64,000 nt of DNA, from contig QAOA01004151.1 in assembly GCA_003255065.1 (NCBI GenBank), positions 7,111 to 71,110 of the forward strand. The letters are read 5' to 3'. Under the pieces are notes generated by a model. That model made no database searches. It saw nothing but the letters and a program-made list of their open reading frames with translations, and was not told the origin of the DNA. Both the position numbers and the translations under genes were made by a program. Numbering within the stretch: the first letter of the stretch is position 1; every line of letters begins with the position of its first letter. Positions 10,302-23,300 of this stretch are shown piece after piece. This DNA comes from Cercis canadensis (taxonomy: Eukaryota > Streptophyta > Magnoliopsida > Fabales > Fabaceae).

Positions 10302-13300
10302 ATGGTGGGTTCAAAGCCGAGCTTACCTTCATGGATGTGTGCAGCCGCTTCAAGAGTTGATTTTGAAGGAAACGTTTCGTCAATGACACAAAGCAGTTTC
10401 AGAAACGATTCAAGAGGCTCTTCCGAGACCCCGCAGCGCCATTCTGATTTTCAATTGAGTTTTGGGGAGAGGGCTTTGTCCGCTGCTGGTGCTGCTTTCC
10501 TTTCAGCTATCATCGTTAATCCCCTGGATGTTGCCAAGGTATTTGGTTTAATGAAGTTTCCATTTTTGCCATTTTTCTTGTATATTCTGGAAATTTGGAG
10601 GATACCCTTTTTCTAGTTTTCCTTACCTTTGACTTTCTTGATGTTCCTGATAGTAGTTATTCAGCTGTGATCAATTATATAGAATTGGTAATTCTTGCTG
10701 TCGATACTTAATTATGCTTCTTCCCTCTCCCCCTCCCAATACACCCTCATATTGGTTCTTGGGTCTATATTATCAATGATTGCTAGTTTTGTATGTTGTT
10801 AATTCAATTAGTTATCACTAGGATGTGTGCAATCCTTTCTGCTATTGGACTACATTTTGTTGGTGCACCAATGCGAAGAAAGGAAGGAGAAAACTTCAAC
10901 ACTCCTCCCCCTTTAATCAATAAGCATCTTTATTTTTTATTTTTTTAATAACCCTTTGTTCTGCGTGGGGAATCTGATATATGAATTTGGGTCTCTAAAA
11001 TCCTTCATGATCGAGAGTTGATTGCATAATGTTTACGATGTCTTGTATCCATGAAACTAACGTGTAGCAGTGGCCATTGTTCAAATTAACTTAATTAAAG
11101 ATTATTTATTTATTTATTATTATTTTTTTGGCTTTGCAGCTTTAGATTTTATGATTGAATCTAATGGATGTCATGAACTGTTTCGATGACATTTTCAGAC
11201 TAGATTGCAAGCACAGGCTGCTGGGGTTCCTTATCAGGGCATTTGTCAGATGGCTAGTTTTGAAACAAACATGGTACTTTTAGTATTAGTTTATGCTTAT
11301 TCATATTTTGGAATAGTTTTATTAACAAGTATATCCATCCAATTTTGCATGTGATACTGAAGTAGAGAAACATAATGGCCATTTCCTCTGCATATTAAAT
11401 TATTAATGGTGGTCTTCCTTGAGGGTTCAGTAGTTACTTCTGGCTTTTCAGTAACCTATGCTAGAATTATTAATATTCGGCTTCTAACTCTGTTACACTT
11501 CATTTATTTTCAGATGCTGCCAGATATTAGATGCCCAGGCATGCAAACAATTACTAGCTCTGATCCAGCATGTCCTTCGGGATGTAACCGGTATAAGGGA
11601 ACACTAGATGTCTTCTACAAAGTTATACGCCAGGTTAGTGTATGGTCTTATAAACATGTTACAAATTTTCACGCGAAGCAAAATGAACAAGTTTCAAATT
11701 TTCAATCTTCTCTGACATAGCTTGAGGAGAGTAGATTCAGTATGTGAATGAGTCCAGGAGAATAGATTCAAATTTTTCTGTATGTTTTATGCATGTCTTT
11801 GTATGTGACATGTACTGATGTGTGGGCATTAGACTTACTATTCATCGACTAAGGAGATTCTTAGCAGTTATACTGTGGATAAATAGTAAATAACAACTGT
11901 AAATCAAAGTGGGACTGGTGGTTTGATAGAATTTCTAGAGTTTGACAGCCGTGGAGCTCTGAGGATATATACTTACATTTATCAAATCTATGAAATATCA
12001 ACTAGAAGAGCCTCTGAGTATAGGTTTCTTTCTACTAGTATCCCCTAATAATTTTTTACTTCTTCTCTACTATACTGAGCAATAAAAGGATATGAAAGGA
12101 TGTGAAATAGCTAAAATAAGAAAGTATTACTCTATTTGCACTATAGTAGTGCAAAAGTAACATATACAGATATATAGTACATGCTTCTGCACCAAGATAG
12201 ACGAGAGATAGTCACACACATACATGAATGAGGATATCCCTTAAAGGTAGTTGAAGCATTAAGGAGGATCATTCGATGTGGGAAACTGATTTAGAATTTT
12301 TGACTATTTATTATTCAGGCATCTGTCTCAGAGTGGATACATGAAAGAGTTCAGGTTGGGAAATTGAATAACTTAGTGAAAGCTGACAAGGAGTTATATG
12401 TTTCCACTTTCTAGGCTTTCCTGGTGAAGAAGAATTGATTTGGCAGATCTGATTAAATTCAATTAAGACTGTATTCTCTTTATTTCACTTGCTTGGATTT
12501 TTTGATAACATCAGACTAAAATATCCTGTCATAAGTAATATGCAATGTTCAATGTGGATATTCACGTGTGTAATAACTGTCAAATATTCATCATCTAGGT
12601 GTTCCTTTTTACGTGTTGATTTGTTTATCTCTTTTCCATGCAAATAACTCATTATAAGAGGGTTCACAGGAATGAATTTTTGCAGGAAGGATTTACAAGA
12701 TTGTGGAGAGGCACTAGTGCTAGTTTAGCATTGGCTATGCCAACGGTAAGCTCTCTCTTTCCTGTCTAGGATTTTCTGTTTGTGGTTTTTTCTCTCGGGG
12801 CTGATACTATCAATCTTGGTTGTACAACATATCATCTAACATCTAATGGTCTTGTGGTTTTCACTTTCAAATAGGTTGGGATCTATATGCCTTGTTATGA
12901 TGTGTTCCGCAACTTGATGGAGGAGTTTACGACTCAAAATGCTCCAAACTTGACGCCGTACGTTCCGTTAGTTGCAGGATCAGTTGCACGTTCATTGGCT
13001 TGTGTTTCTTGTTATCCTGTTGAACTGGCAAGGACGCGTATGCAGGTAATTACTTTTAGTTTAGTGCTGATCTATTGAATCTCTGCGGCAATTTGTGAGG
13101 TGGTTAGGGTCATTCAATCACTGGAAGAAGAAAAGAAAAAAATAAGCCCATAATTTGGATTAGGAAACAGAGGCATACCGTGAATTACAAAGACTTTTTT
13201 GTCTTGCTCTTTTGAAGCGGACTTTTCGTGTAATGAACTTTCCCCTACATGTGTCAAGGTTGCAAGTGAACAAAATTTCTACTTTCAGACATGAGACTGC

Positions 13301-15370
13301 CAGAATTTAAAGTTTAACAGTCCTTTAAATCAGAGTTCTCTCTCTCTCTCGTCCTTGAGATGATTGAGCTAAAGCTTAGAATCAAGTTTGAGTTGGTGAT
13401 TTGTTTTTCTCTTTTATATAAGGGAAAGGTTGGACTAGTTCTCGTAAGGCAAAAGTAAGAACATTACAACTACATAAAGGATTTTTTAGTACTCTGGGGA
13501 TTTATGCCTTTAGAAATAAAAAAAAATATGTAAGACATTGCCAAATTTTAGATATGGCTTGTATGATTATTTTCACCGATGGTCCTTTTTCTTCTTCAGT
13601 ATGCCAAAAATTTTTATGCATTGCCTTTTTGTTTGGCTACTGTTGTTGATAAGATCTTGTTATCTTTTACTTTACTCTCAATGAAAAGTGAGAACTATCT
13701 TTTGCTGGAAGACATTTTATGAACTTTTGTTCCCCTCTCTCTAGGCATTTAGAGAAACCCAAAGTGGCAAGCCTCCAGGGGTGTGGAAGACATTGCTTGG
13801 AGTCGTCAACCCCGTCAAGAGTACAGGCCTCNCTTTTTGTTTGGCTACTGTTGTTGATAAGATCTTGTTATCTCTTACTTTACTCTCAATGAAAAGTGAG
13901 AACTATCTTTTGCTGGAAGACATTTTATGAACTTTTGTTCCCCTCTCTCTAGGCATTTAGAGAAACCCAAAGTGGCAAGCCTCCAGGGGTGTGGAAGACA
14001 TTGCTTGGAGTCGTCAACCCCGTCAAGAGTACAGGCCTCCTTCAAAACCGTAAGTGTACCCATGGCTTCTGCATTTGGTATATTTTTCTTCTTTTCCTTT
14101 GAGGTCAATACATGGTTCACTAATGTTTTTTGTATGTCCTTCTCCTAAAAATGACCAAGTATGCAGTGTTTTTTATACAATATAATGTCAATGTTCTTTT
14201 GGTTGCGTCAATTAATATTTATCCTGATGACATTCTCTTTATAACAGTTCATAGCTACCGTTTCTGGTGGACTGGCCTTGGAGCACAACTTGCTCGGGAT
14301 GTTCCATTCTCTGCAATTTGCTGGTCAACCCTTGAGCCAGTAAGATTTTACTTAAGTAATGAAATGAATCAACTGTTAATTTCTTATTTGGTGTGACTTG
14401 GTGGATATATTGACATTGGTTCCACTTTCTTTTGATCCAATATAGATAAGAAAAAGAATTCTTGGTCTAGCGAGTGATGAAGCAGGTGCAGCCACTGTCC
14501 TTGGGGCAAATTTTTCTGCTGGCTTTGTTGCTGGAACTCTGGCAGCTGCTGCCACATGTCCACTAGATGTAGCAAAAACTCGACGACAAATAGAGGTTGG
14601 TTCTCAAATCCAAGTTTCTGGAGTATAGTTTTCAATGCATTGCAACCTTGCCCCTTGCCCCTGCCCCTGACCCCCTAAAAAAAGCAGAAATTTGGACAGT
14701 GTCAAGAAGAGAAGTAACCAGACAGGTTATGGTGAAAGTTATTCATGGTGAAATCTCACCACTTAAGAATACAATGTCAATATATGGAATGTAGTTACAA
14801 ATGTCAATATATGCTTATGATATTGGGCTTCAAATTGAATAAGAAATTATGTCTAAGCGCAATGTAGTTAAAATATTGCTAAACTTGCACAACTACATAA
14901 CTGGCTGTTGATGTGGTTTGCCGATGGGTCTGAAGCATGGTGGATAGATAATAGTACTGTCTGAAATATCTGCCAAATCTTCTGCAGAATTTATGCTTTT
15001 TTATGCACTAAATATAAGTGGTTTGGCTACTTTATTTCTCTAACATATGGTCTTTGCAATCTTCCAGAAAGATCCTGAAAGGGCGTTAAAGATGACAACA
15101 GGAAAAACATTGCTTGAGATTTGGCGGTATGTGCTCCTTTTTAAACCGGTGGCTGGTCTAAATGCACTTCGTTTTTCTGTTTTGTGGATTATGTTGTTTC
15201 TTAGGTATCTTAAGACATCTCTTTACTTTACCTGGAACAGGGATGGAGGATTAAGAGGGCTATTTACAGGTGTCGGTCCCCGTGTTGGTCGTGCTGGCCC
15301 TTCTGTTGGGATAGTTGTTTCCTTTTATGAAGTTGTCAAGTATGCTTTACATCATATACATAACACTTGA
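10302..15370 (+). CDS. MTM1: Mitochondrial carrier, MTM1-like (SLC25A39/40 family)
   Basis: Ten exons: 10302-10538, 11199-11273, 11514-11633, 12686-12745, 12875-13045, 13953-14049, 14248-14339, 14446-14595, 15068-15126 and 15241-15370, giving 396 residues with all junctions in frame. It has three mitochondrial-carrier repeats with signature motifs PLDVAK, PVELAR and PLDVAK and the six-helix layout. The long loop after helix 1 with cysteine pairs (DIRCPGMQ, PACPSGCNRYKG) and the ends GLGAQLARDVPFSAICWSTLEPI and GPRVGRAGPSVGIVVSFYEVVKY are typical of MTM1. In yeast and plants MTM1 supports manganese loading of mitochondrial superoxide dismutase; animal SLC25A39/40 import glutathione, so the plant substrate is open. 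Expected in the inner mitochondrial membrane. A partial second copy of exon 6 (13745-13831) lies just before the N at 13832 and is an assembly duplication, not an alternative exon. Confidence 0.93.
13625..14039. repeat. Direct duplication across a single-N gap (N at 13832), contains an exon copy
   Basis: 13625-13831 and 13833-14039 are 207-base copies that appear to differ at about one base (a C/T in the TTATCTxTTACT run). They abut the N and duplicate most of MTM1-like exon 6. Only the second copy continues into the exon's true donor (AACC|GTAAGT). Confidence 0.92.
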
Positions 15371-16247
15371 TCATACAAGATACTACTAGCATATTGATCA
15401 TTCACCCGTCCTAGTTGGAGGAGAGTCTAGTTCCACTTGCAAAGTTAGCTTAATAAAGGTTTACATCAGAAACACCAGTCTCAGCACCAGAAATCAACAT
15501 GGTTCCTGACATCGCAAGAAGTCGAGCAGTGGCCACCTATAATCCCTTCTCATGCCTGGACTCCCTTGTTCACCCATGAGTGAATCAGGGTGTGTACATT
15601 TCATTTGCAAAGTTATAAGGGAATCTACTTTCTTTTTGGCAAAGGAAGAATTGTTCATGTGATTTTTCTTTTGGTTTCTCAATAAAAGTGAAAGAAATGA
15701 TAGTTTACAAGGCATTAAGACAGTATAGATCTAAATAAAGTCATTATTTTCATTCTTTCCATGTTCACTCTATCAAGCACACTCCTTTAAGAAATGTTAC
15801 AAGTGCCATGGAAAGAATTGAGACACTAAATGAGTTGGGTACAACATGAGGAACTTGCCCGGTGAAAACAAGGATAAAACAACGAGATCGCTGAAAGTAG
15901 CAACCATGAAGATTTGCATGCCAAAATGATGTTTAAAGTGACATCTCCTTCCTTTGAATAATAAAACCAAAAAAGGGAATAGAGAACGAGGAACATGCGG
16001 GAATGGGAATGCATAGGAGTAGCAGTAATCATAAATCATCCAGAATAGCTATTTAATAACAATAAATTACCATTAAATTGCGACAAAAATAGTCATACAG
16101 AACGCAACAATCGCCACCACCAAAAAAGAATCCAAAATCTAAAAAGAAAAATAGAAAACCCCCAATTCCAATATCACTAGTTGATGAGTCAAATTCACCC
16201 TCAGCCCTTATATGTTCAATTTCTCTGAGAAAGTTCTTCAAAATAAT
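15371..16247. other. Convergent 3' untranslated regions of the MTM1-like and AGP genes
   Basis: Two genes end toward each other here. An AATAAA-like signal (CAATAAAAG) occurs near 15680 on the plus strand. Short frames in the stretch have no domain. Confidence 0.5.
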
Positions 16248-17039
16248 TTAGAAGTTGAAAGAAGATGCATTAAGAGGGTGGATGAGGTATGTGAGCAACA
16301 GCGCCACAAGCATTAGCACGTATGCAATCCCTTGGTCAATGGAAGTACCTGAATAATCAAAAAAATATTGTATAGATTAATTACTGCCATACGGCTTAAC
16401 CCAGCTAGAAGAAAAACTGCATTGATAATGCTCCTGCTTGTAGCATTTTAAAAAAGAACTAATAAATCCACAAATGTACACATTTCTGCACTGATGTGGT
16501 AGAATATGAACCTCAGAAAAAAAATGTTGAAGTGGGAGCAATTGAGTTCAGATTTCGTTATACATTAGTACAGTTTGTGAAATATTGTATACATTAAATG
16601 TGCTATGCAGAATCTGAAATTGACTCAAAAAAAAGTTAAATTTAGATTCTATCACAGTAATTTGTGAAATGTGTTAAATTACTCTTCAATGTGACATCTG
16701 CAGGCCAAATTTTGAGGCTCTCTCTGGATCCAAAACCTCTTTCAACAAATTAGGTCCAATATCTACGACTTCTCATGATACATGGAAAAATAGTACCACA
16801 ATTGAATGCTGCATTGCGGTTTACACAGGCAGAGGCAGAAGTTCAATGGACAATAAATGCACAAACCTTCAATTTTTCTTAGAGTACAAATGAAAAGAAA
16901 AAGGGAAATTACCATCGCTGGAAGGACCAGGAGCTGGACTAGGAGAAAGGGTTTGGCTTTCAACAACAGCAGGTGAAAAAATGGCAAAGACAAGAGCGTA
17001 GATCGCTAAAACTCCAACAGAAGCTCTGAAAAATGCCAT
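16248..17039 (-). CDS. Arabinogalactan peptide (AGP20/AGP16 type)
   Basis: Two exons on the minus strand, 17039-16913 and 16348-16248, give 75 residues. Layout: an N-terminal signal peptide (MAFFRASVGVLAIYALVFAI, cleavage probably before QTLSPS); a short hydroxyproline-type core SPSPAPGPSSDG; then a hydrophobic C-terminal tail (GIAYVLMLVALLLTYLI) that acts as a GPI-attachment signal. This is the plant arabinogalactan-peptide plan, in which about a dozen residues survive processing, become O-glycosylated and are held outside the plasma membrane. The intron splits the GPI signal from the core after the Asp codon (GATG|GTAATT donor, TTCAG acceptor). A TATA box lies about 100 bases upstream. Confidence 0.93.
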
Positions 17040-17138
17040 TTTTCTTCAATTGAGACAACGAAGAAACCCAGAAGGCTAATTTTTCAAAGGCAGAGAGACT
17101 GAGACTTAAGACTGCACTAGAATGAAAAAGGATGTGTC

Positions 17139-17144
17139 TTTATA
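17139..17144 (-). promoter_or_regulatory. TATA box of the arabinogalactan peptide gene
   Basis: The minus strand reads CTCTATAAAGACAC, 100 bases upstream of the ATG at 17039. A GA-rich microsatellite follows on the upstream side (17157-17175). Confidence 0.65.
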
Positions 17145-17175
17145 GAGAGGATATGAGAGAAAGAGAGAGAGAGGG

Positions 17176-18810
17176 AATTGGCGGCCCACTGTGGTGTAAA
17201 CCGGTAAATATCATTGTGTGTGGACTGTGGAGTAGAGTTTTTTTTTTTTGCACACACGCATATCACTTTTACATGTGATAATATTTAAATTTAATTTAAA
17301 TTAATGCAATTTATATATCATCTAGTGTCATTGAATATACAAAATTAGTATAATATAAATTTTATTAAATGAGTTTAATTTTTTTTTTGGCTCAAATGTA
17401 ATACTTTAGCTAGTGTGATATTAGTCTATTAGTGTGTAAAAAAAAGTTTTCTTATCTGTATATGCATGCATGCATGCCTGTCTCTCCTTCCTCTTTCGTT
17501 GTAATGGGACCACTTAGGCACATCTTTTGTTGCGTTAGTTTGAATTGGAGCTTGCGAGGCCATGTGGTAGTTGTTTCTTCCTTTTTCTCTTTTCAAATTT
17601 TATATTTTTTGGACCTAACATTGTTTCTTTTCCATTTTTTTTTTTACCTACATTTTGTTATCTTCTTGCTGTATTCTTCTATTTGTTTAATTTTTAAACT
17701 TTCTGTTTTAAAGGAAACGATAAATTACCTTGGATTCTATAAAGTAAAAAATAATGGATGAGGTCAATGCTCAAAACCGTTATCTAAACGTTGGAATTGT
17801 TCTAGAAAGTTTGAAACAGCCAAGAAGGCAAATTTGAATTCGAAAATTTAATTTTTATCGAACTTGTACAATAACATTTGGATCAAATAAAGGGAGCATT
17901 ACAATTTACTATTAACAAAAATATATTATTATAATGTCTGTCAATATTATTTACATTTAATTTTTTTTCAAGTAAACTAATTATTTATGGTTATAGGCAT
18001 ATTTCTTATTACTGTAAGTCATTGAATTATGTAATTTTTTTACATACGCATATACAAATGAATCAAATTTAAGATTTATAAATGAATTCATCCCTCTCTT
18101 ATCCCTAAAATCATGCTGAAATGGCAATTCAACCATATCTTGGAGCAAGTTTGTGCAATTTTATTGTTTCTTCTTGTTTAGCTGTTAAATCTTTTCGTTG
18201 CTCTCATATTATCATCTTCAAAAAAACAAAAATGACTATCGGATTATTTGAGGTCAAAACTCAAAGAAATCTATTGCTTTGATTTTATGTTATGAGGGAC
18301 CACTAATGGATAGAATGTTTCTTCATGTGAATGTCAACCACATTTCCAACCAGATCCTCTACCGGTTACAAGTTGTTCATAAGCATAAGCATGGGCATGG
18401 AAACGAAATACAGGCTATATGGGATTCACCACTTTGGTTTCTGCAAGGACCAACATGTTTAAACATGAAAGGAGAACACACCCATGTGCATGATATGACT
18501 TCACAGAAATGGATTAAATCGCGGAACCGCCAATTCAATATTCTTGATCTTGAGTAACACAATTTTTTTTTTTGTTAACATTTAAATTATTTTTATTAAG
18601 CTCATCTCGAAACTTATAAATTTTATGTTTAAATTTAAAATCCTAATCAAAAGTACCAAAAAAAGTTGTAACATGAAAAAAAAAAAAAATTACTTATTAA
18701 CACAATGAAAAATTAAATTATATCATTATTAAGTTTGTAAAAATGATTTCCTAAAATTCAGGTTCATGCTAGTAAAATTGTTTGCCAAACTAAATTTCAT
18801 AAAATCCTGA
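17176..18810. other. AT-rich intergenic region, no gene seen
   Basis: It contains a short (TGCA)n run near 17465 and several T or A runs. The 92-codon frame at 18279-18557 has ordinary composition but no motif or splice context that I recognise. Nothing supports a gene. Confidence 0.5.
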
Positions 18811-19202
18811 GGCAAAGTCACATAAATAATACACATTGTTAAACTATTTACACAAATTGGATAGTTTCTAAACTATTTACCTAAAAAGACACTTTTGAAT
18901 ATTTTAACGAAAATAAACATAGAAAAAGTCAGACAGTGAACACGCTTTATAAATAAAGTGTGTTCACAAGGAACACGTTTTATCTCTAAAAACATGTTCT
19001 TTGTAAACACGTTTTATAAATAAAGTGTGTTTCTTGTAAACACGCTTTATCTCTAAAATGTGCTTATTTTGACTTTTTTTACATTTAATTTTTGTTAAAA
19101 ATTAATAAAATATTCAAAAATGCCCATTTTAAATAAATAGTTTAAAAACTATATCATTTGTGTAAATAATTTGACAACGTGTATTATTTGTATAACTTTG
19201 CC
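18811..19202. mobile_element. Small foldback Mutator-like element
   Basis: The left end GGCAAAGTCACATAAATAAT is complemented at the right end (ATTATTTGTATAACTTTGCC), and the complementarity continues inward to a centre near 19000. The central portion repeats a motif like AACACGCTTTATAAATAAAG in alternating orientation. The flanks AAATCCTGA (18802-18810) and AAATCTTGA (19203-19211) match at 8 of 9 positions, consistent with an aged 9-bp target duplication. It has no coding capacity. Confidence 0.7.
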
Positions 19203-19211
19203 AAATCTTGA

Positions 19212-19221
19212 TCTTTCTTGT

Positions 19222-19256
<35 letters not shown>

Positions 19257-20395
19257 NCTTCGATTATTACTTGGGAGCATATAGACATTTAATTCCCATC
19301 TTTCTTACTTTTAACCACACTAACTCTTTATCGCATAAAAGTTTTTTTTTTTTTTTTTTAAATAAGAATATTATTACTTTCACAATTTTGATATATTTTA
19401 GCATAGAATAACACCACCAATCACGGCGGAGGTGTTGATAATTGAAGAATCAAAGGCAGATTTAAGGGAGGACCATATAACATGTAAAACCATACACCAC
19501 ATGCTGTGTTAGAGCTGCCACATGAGAACAGCATCACATTCCTTTTCTGAAATCAAATATTGTTTCATCCTGAAGCAACAGCAAGATCACCTACCAAACA
19601 CAGATCCAGATAAGAAAGCTGGATTCCCTATTTCTCCACATTCTAGCGAGCAACCCATATACATTACATTTCTTAAAAGATTAATACAGTGAGACTCTGT
19701 ATTCTCTCTTGCATGCCTAGTGGTCCAAATGGTTAACAAACATTACAAACCATAAATTTTCAAACCTGCAAACCCTCTGATGCCCTTCATAAATATTAGA
19801 AAAGCTCATAGGAACCTTTCTATTCTTGTTAGATAAAATCCTTTCTCTGGTCACTTTGTAGCACCTGCAATGATTGGGTTCAAGCCAGTCACCTTTCTAA
19901 CAAGTAATTGAGAAGAATCTTACGATTAGGCTTCATTCTGATCTAGGAGATGCAAATAAGAAATATAAATAGAATATTAGCTTGGAGTAGCAAATTTATT
20001 GTGTCCAAACTCCAAACAAAAGGTTACTAAACAAAAGAGCGAACAGAGATGATTAAACCATTGGAGCATGCTAGTTTACAAGTTCCATCAAAATTACAAT
20101 TTGAACTTTTATGGCTAAATGGAGAAAGACAAAGACAGCATACTTGCATATGTAGACATCAAGCATAAAGTAACATAATATCACATCAGGCTCAGGATTG
20201 ATACATCCCTAGAAGGAAACCAAACCACAAATTAGCAAGCGATTCAGAGCTAAAGGATCAACATGTAACTTCTTTTATCATTTTCTCTCTCTCTTTTTGG
20301 TTAAATATCAGATTTATTTTTCTAGTGAAAGGTAAGAGGAAGGCAGAAAACTTCAGACAAATCTTGATTATAGAATTATCATAGCTTACTTGGTT
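19212..20395. other. Intergenic region and 3' flank of the gamma-tubulin gene
   Basis: It begins with a long T run interrupted by the N at 19257 (an unresolved homopolymer gap). The remainder, about 19420-20395, has the composition of transcribed untranslated sequence and probably includes the gamma-tubulin 3' untranslated region. No coding frame. Confidence 0.45.
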
Positions 20396-23300
20396 TCATG
20401 ACACTACTGATTTTGGATCCAATGTTCCTGTAGCATTGCCATCTCCAGTTAGCATATTGTTTGGATCCTACATAAGAAATGAAACAATTCAGCAGAAGGC
20501 AATATGAACATAACGGAAGTTAGGCAAGTAGAGCATGTACCTCCATTCCCCATTTGATATAATCTGGGGACTCACAGGCCTTATATTCATCAACCAAACT
20601 CTCAATTATGTCCCTTGATTCGTCAAATTCCGAGAGGTCATTATCCTGCTCATTTTATATCGATATCAGGTGAGTTGACTAGTATCTTAGTATTCTCTAA
20701 AATAAGTGCAGCTCAAAGAAGTATGTTTTCTATCTGCAATGTCAGCTGGCGGTCTCACTATGTTACGTGAAATAAAAATTCTAACCATCTTCATACAAGG
20801 AGTTGCTTGTAAAATTTTATGCTCTTTAATGATATTCAAAGAGTAACAACAAGGAAGTGCAACTAAGGACACAAAAAACATTTAAAAAATCAAAACAATG
20901 CAGCAGCAGGGTTCATACTTCATACATAAAATGATATCAGATAATAGTCATGATGTTGGATACTTACAGCAAACATAGGAAACTTCCTGTAGTTGTCAAG
21001 AAAAGCTTGCTTCTTTCTCAACTTCTCATATTGGCTCAAACACTTACTGAATAGGTGCCGAATGCTGGTATGGCTTGCTAGCATAAGACCACTGACCTAA
21101 TAAATGCAGCACATACAGGTTATCTCTATTTTCAATTTCTTGACTATCCTCTCTACGAATAGTCATAAAGCTACAGAGAAGCAATGAAATTTATCCAATG
21201 CTATCACAAATTTATAGCTGGAAAACATGAAAAATCTAAAATGACAGAGTGATGAAGGATGCTAGATTCCTACCCTGTGTCCAGTTTGAACATATGGTGA
21301 CTTTCTTGACAGAGCCACCTATCAAAAGTCAAAGGGAAAAAGGAAAGAAAAAAATTATGTTATACAACTCCAGATAAAAGAGACCAAATAATATAGATGC
21401 CACAGAAAAAGACCTGGATACTTGCAGGACCCCACTCAATAAAGTTAACTAGCTTTCTTTCTCGTATTCTCTGCAAACTTTCATGCACCTGAATTTGAAG
21501 GAACAAAATATCATAATGTAGAACAGCCAAATATTCACTTATTAGAAGCATGATAGCTATCACAAAGTCAAACATTTCAGAGAAAGCTGTAACCTGGAAA
21601 AACATAAATGTAAAAGATAGAAAGTAACCAAAAAAAAAATATATATATATATATATGGCATGAATGTTAATTACTATCATTACCTGAGTTGGATCAACCT
21701 CTCCTTGAATGATATTCAGAATTGATATATATTTTGCTTGACTAGCATCTTTTGTTCGAGCATATGAAGAGACCATAATATTCTTTGCCTGTCAGGAACA
21801 TTCATGTCAGCCAAGAATATAGCCATCTAATTTGAAGTTTAATCAATCTTTATACCTGCAAAAGTCGTCTCATAACATCAAGTACTGTGGTCTTACGAAT
21901 TACATTTGCCTGCATGGAAATATCATTCAACTTTCAAATGTTCCCCTAAAGCTTAATATAAAAAGTCAAAAGTTTTGCAGCAACGGATGTATATCCCAAT
22001 AGAATAATAGGAGGGGCAAGAAAGGTGGAGCAAAAGAGATAGATAAATTGAATATTTCTATAGACTCTGCAGTTCAGTATGCTTTTCTTGTTTTAAATTA
22101 AAGAAGAAATTCATGTTAAACATTATGAAACTTAAATCATCATAACGCAAAACTTTGGCCAAACTTTTTATGCTTCAAATATCATTTCCTGAAAAAAAAC
22201 TATGCCAACCAAAAACATAACACATTGATCTCACCTGACGTTCCACTGTCAAAGGTGTATATCCTGTCATTAGAAAATGGCATCTTGGTGTCGGAATCAA
22301 AGAGGCAAGAAGACCAACCAAGTCATTATTCATGTATCCTGGATACCGAAGAGTGGTTGTGCTAGCAGACATCACAGTAGAAACCAAAGAATTTGTTTGA
22401 CCAAAGGTAGGATTTGATAAATGAAGGCGCTCCACGGCAATTCTATTTAGTGCAGTGTTATCAAGAACAACAACACAATCTGCATTAAGTGTTAGTCGCT
22501 TAAGTGTCAAAAGTGAATTGTATGGCTGGACCACCACATCACTTGTCTCCATTTGGTTAGGAAACACACTGTATGTCTGAACCAGTTTTTTGCTGTAGCG
22601 ATCGTTCAGAGTCTCCAACAAATATGAGCCCATACCTGCATTAGGATTAATACGAGCGCTCACTTTACAAGATTTTCTTTTTCTTTTTTGAAAAAATAAA
22701 AGTAAAAAAGCAAGAAATTCTTAAACAATCCCCAAAGCTTCATCTTGTAGAAACCAAGTCCAAGGCTAAGTAGAGATCCCAACCATTTAAGAATTGAGAT
22801 TTTGTTTTTTAATGTGATGTTTTGGGAGCATTTTTAGCCAGAGCTAAGCTAACAGGTGCAACTCCAGAACAATTTCCTCTCTTTAAATGTTCGATTAACT
22901 TAATTTTTGGTTGGAATGAATACCATGTGCTAGCTGCAAAGTTTAATCAATCTTTGCAGCAATCTTGCATTGTGCTTCTTCAAATGCACCCAATACATAA
23001 ATCTTCAATAAGAAAAAGGGAAAAATTGAAGAAACTTGATGGGAACATAAGGAAAAGATGCAGGGAGAGAAACCTGAGCCTGTTCCTCCAGCAATTGAAT
23101 GACATAGAACGAAACCCTCAAGACTGTCACTGCCATCTGCTTCTCTGTCAATCATGTCCATTATATCTTCTTCAACATTCTTTCCCTGAGCAGACATGAA
23201 AAATACCAAATCAGTGACAGTTCACTTTCGACATTCTTTTCATTCTCAAAAAGGCATCTTTTGGTAGCACTCCCAAACATTATTTTGAAAGCAAAATGCA

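Noticed and set aside
13745-13831. A possible duplicated or mutually exclusive exon in the MTM1-like gene
   Set aside because: It is cut off by the N at 13832 and is identical to exon 6, so it is an assembly duplicate, not an alternative exon.
18279-18557. A 92-codon frame with His-rich HKHKHGHGNE
   Set aside because: No start context, splice partner or family is recognised and it lies in AT-rich intergenic DNA, so chance is more likely.
22822-23199. A 125-codon plus-strand frame
   Set aside because: It is antisense to gamma-tubulin exon 3 and adjoining intron and is a shadow of that gene.
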